From the NCBI RefSeq assembly GCF_000247695.1, contig NW_004624781.1:11576632-11640631 (forward strand): a DNA stretch of 64,000 bases, written 5' to 3'. This document shows positions 61,663 to 64,000 of this stretch, piece after piece. The first letter of the stretch is position 1; every line of letters begins with the position of its first letter. Position numbers and translations under genes: made by a program. The stretch comes from Heterocephalus glaber (Eukaryota; Chordata; Mammalia; Rodentia; Bathyergidae). A model generated the notes under the pieces. The model was not told where the DNA came from, did no database searches, and was given only the letters and a program-made list of their open reading frames with translations.

Positions 61663-62131
61663 CTCCCAAAATATCCTGTCCCAATCAGAATTTGAATGTG
61701 GAAGGGTGTACCTTTATTCAGGTGATTTTTTTTCACCTTAACTCCTTTTGGACTCCATTTCTTGGAAATGCTTTCAGTAACTGTATCGCGTCTCTGCATG
61801 ACACTGAAGCCACAGTCAGGAAGGGAGGGCTGTACACGGTCCCCGCACTGGGCACTGGCTCCCCAGTATCTCACAGGGAAGGTCTTGTCTGAGGAGTACA
61901 CTTTGGTGAAACCACCAGATTCTGCCTCCAAAATCATTTCTCTGTGTCCCCATAGGCCGTGGACTTGGCCCTTGTGATCTTCTACCTCAGACGGCTGCAG
62001 GTCTTAATGGTGTAGCTTGAGGCCCTAACACTAAAGCTACCAGTTAGGGACTTTGCCTCCATAGAGTTCCAGCAAAAGTACCTTCAAAGAGACAGAGAGA
62101 AACAAATACTAAAAAACAAAACCCTGGACCA

Positions 62132-62220
62132 TGGGCCGGGGATTTAGCTCACTGGTTTTGCTGCCTGCTGCGCAAGCACAAGGACCCAAGTTTGATCCCC
62201 AGTACCAAAAAAACAAAAAG
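62132..62220 (+). mobile_element. ID SINE with 13-bp target-site duplication
   Basis: GGGCCGGGGATTTAGCTCAC through CCCCAGTACC and an A-rich tail. The exact flanks AAACCCTGGACCA lie at 62119-62131 and 62221-62233. Confidence 0.93.
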
Positions 62221-63389
62221 AAACCCTGGACCAGCACATGCAATTAAAATTGTTTCACCTGAAAGAAAAAGAAAACCAATATTTTCCATCAACGACATGA
62301 TAGCATGGTTTTGCCCTGTTTCTTCGTGGCAATACAGTATTCAAAAGGCTTCTGTTTGATGTAGTAAATGTTGCTTTTAAAATAAGGCCAGAGGAGAGGA
62401 GACAGTTGTGTAGTATCAGTGTACCTGCTCCAGTGGGCACTCTTCCACACACTAACTCCAGGTTTTGAAGAGAACGTGTCAGAGGGTTCATGCAGAGCAT
62501 GCAGTAAAAATGGACAAACTGGTTACCAGGGAGGCCTCTCTTCCAGCTTCCACCTCCTCCCCGAGTAGACAACACCTGCTGGAGAGACGACAGTCCCAAC
62601 TCACTCACAGGACGAGGTCTGGAGTGTTACCCTGTCCACCACTGTGTGCCCAAGAACAGACAAGGCCAGGCCCGGAGACGGCTGGTCATGAGGTTTCCTG
62701 GGTGTCTGGTAAAGGCTGCTCCACTCACCATACAGGCAGCTGCGGAGGCCTCCTGACCCTGGAGTTCAGTCTTCCCCCCACTTGACCACAAGGATCAAGT
62801 GTGTGAGGCCTCTCTCCCACTTCCTCCTCTCTGAGATGCTAGCCCTGCTGTGGGCGTCCCCTAGAAAAAAAATGCTGGTTTCTTTCAATCATGTTTGTGC
62901 CTATTTAGGGTTACCCATTAGGCTTAGCTACTAAATGCTGTCTTGATACAAAAGGGTTATCATGACTTCAACCCTCTTTGATTTTCTGATAGCTCCCTCA
63001 ACTCTAGCAAAATGCGACCACTGTCCTTAAGAGATAGGTGATGGTGGTGATACGAGCTAGCATTTATGGATGCCATGGGCACAAAGAATGTGCCCAAGTT
63101 CACACAGAGTGTAAGAAGCAGCAGGCAGGGAGCCGACCCTGTGCTCTAGAGTTTGCAAAGCGACTCTCTACACTTCACCTTCAAGCTTGTACTCAGCTCT
63201 TTTTTCTTTTCCTTTGCAAACAGTTTTTGCTTTCATCACCAATTTGTGTGCTGTAAGCTAGTGTAACAAGATGAAATGACCTAGAGGGTAGTACCCCCTC
63301 TTCTGTCCCTGGTACCTGGTCATGCTGCTCCTTGACATGTGGTAGCAGGACTTGCGGCTGGATGGACCTGTGTACATGAAACATGGGTG

Positions 63390-63520
63390 TTGTGAGCATG
63401 GTGTACATGCAAGTATGCTATGCATGTGCTCTGGGAGCATGTGTGGGGTGTGCAGTTGTGTGTGCATGCTATGCCTGTGTGTGTAGTGTGTGATGTATGT
63501 AGTATGTAGTACATGTAGCA
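63390..63520. repeat. TG-rich low-complexity stretch
   Basis: Alternating GT, ATG and CATG words over about 130 bp. The ORFs across it are composition artefacts. Confidence 0.75.
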
Positions 63521-64000
63521 TGACTTAAGATGGGAGCAGTCATTGGCATTAAAAGGGACCTGCTATTCTGAGCTCCAGCTGTGACAGGAAGATGTGCCCA
63601 TAGCAGCTGCTAGCGATCATAGTGCATCTCCATCCAGTGTGAAACACGCTGCCACCACTTGTAAAGTGGATTTGAAAACCTTGCTGTTTTGAAGTACCAT
63701 AGAGTGTGAATGGTACACCTTCATTGAAAATTGGAAGAATTCACTTATGCCAGTGACAATTTCACGCTCATTCAAGCTACCTTAAGTGAAAAAAATCACA
63801 CGTGGGCCAACGCTGGATAGCTGAGAGGGTGTGTGCAGGACAGTCACTGAATATCAAAAAGCACTTCGGACTTTAGGTGCAGAAACCAGAAGGGGGAAGG
63901 CAGTGTTGTACATCTTGTTTGGAAGTCTACATGGCCATTGTGTTTTGCCCTCAGTTCTGTGTGTGACTTACATAAAAATCAGTAGCTTCAAGATAAACAC

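Larger units (their letters stand above)
20681..64000 (+). other. RORA: Inferred first intron of RORalpha4
   Basis: This runs from the GTGAGC donor to the end of the window. I scanned for the exon encoding the first zinc finger (the CKICGD region) and saw no match, so the acceptor should lie beyond 64000. Apart from the candidate exon at 31657-31767, no segment looks like RORA coding sequence. Confidence 0.7.
60961..64000. other. Intron end of window
   Basis: No gene seen. GATA repeat at 61618, ID at 62132, TG-rich stretch near 63390. No RORA exon found. Confidence 0.5.

Noticed and set aside
61449..61937. 162-codon - strand ORF with a repeated YLSI stretch
   Set aside because: The repeat is just the GATA microsatellite translated, and the flanks have no recognisable protein.
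63193..63521. His/Thr-rich - strand ORFs
   Set aside because: They are translations of TG-rich low-complexity DNA.

Overview
This window is mammalian nuclear DNA and almost certainly comes from a rodent. The evidence is eleven tRNA-derived ID SINEs (many with intact target-site duplications), one B1 monomer, three composite B1-dID SINEs, several 5'-truncated L1 tails, and a background of old MIR, L2, L3 and hAT-Charlie remnants. The mix of B1-dID and ID fits a squirrel- or beaver-like lineage better than mouse or rat, but I cannot name the species.

The one protein-coding gene I can identify is RORA (nuclear receptor NR1F1), on the + strand. At 20650-20680, inside a strong CpG island (about 19900-21270), lies the first coding exon of the RORalpha4 isoform. 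It encodes MMYFVIAAMK, is preceded directly by an in-frame stop, and is followed by a phase-1 GT donor at 20681. I see no DNA-binding-domain exon in the remaining 43 kb, and I do not see the N-terminal exons I know for RORalpha2/3 in the first 20 kb. I therefore read the window as: 1-20500, intron of the longer RORA isoforms; 19900-21270, alternative promoter and first exon; 20681-64000, the first intron of RORalpha4.

Layout. From 1 to 6500 there is unique intronic sequence with an ID, an L1 tail and simple repeats. At 6690-6960 a GC-rich patch has a perfect GTCACGTGAC palindrome, GC boxes and a TATA-like A/T run, and is a candidate second promoter. From 7000 to 19900 the sequence is AT-rich intron with MIR, L2, B1 and L1 pieces. 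The RORalpha4 leader carries two overlapping upstream ORF systems, one ending exactly on the start codon (ATGA overlap). At 31657-31767, 11 kb inside the downstream intron, a 111-bp segment is flanked by good splice signals, is open throughout, and is symmetric (phase 1-1). It could be spliced in frame between the RORalpha4 exon and the DNA-binding-domain exon, or act as its own N-terminal exon. This is the most interesting candidate in the window. From 33175 to 34622 an old hAT-Charlie transposon still shows a readable C-terminal transposase fragment. The rest is intron with SINEs and several non-repeat stretches that could be conserved regulatory elements.

Limits: there was no alignment, expression or conservation data. 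Repeat calls rest on remembered consensus sequences, so edges are approximate unless a target-site duplication is given.
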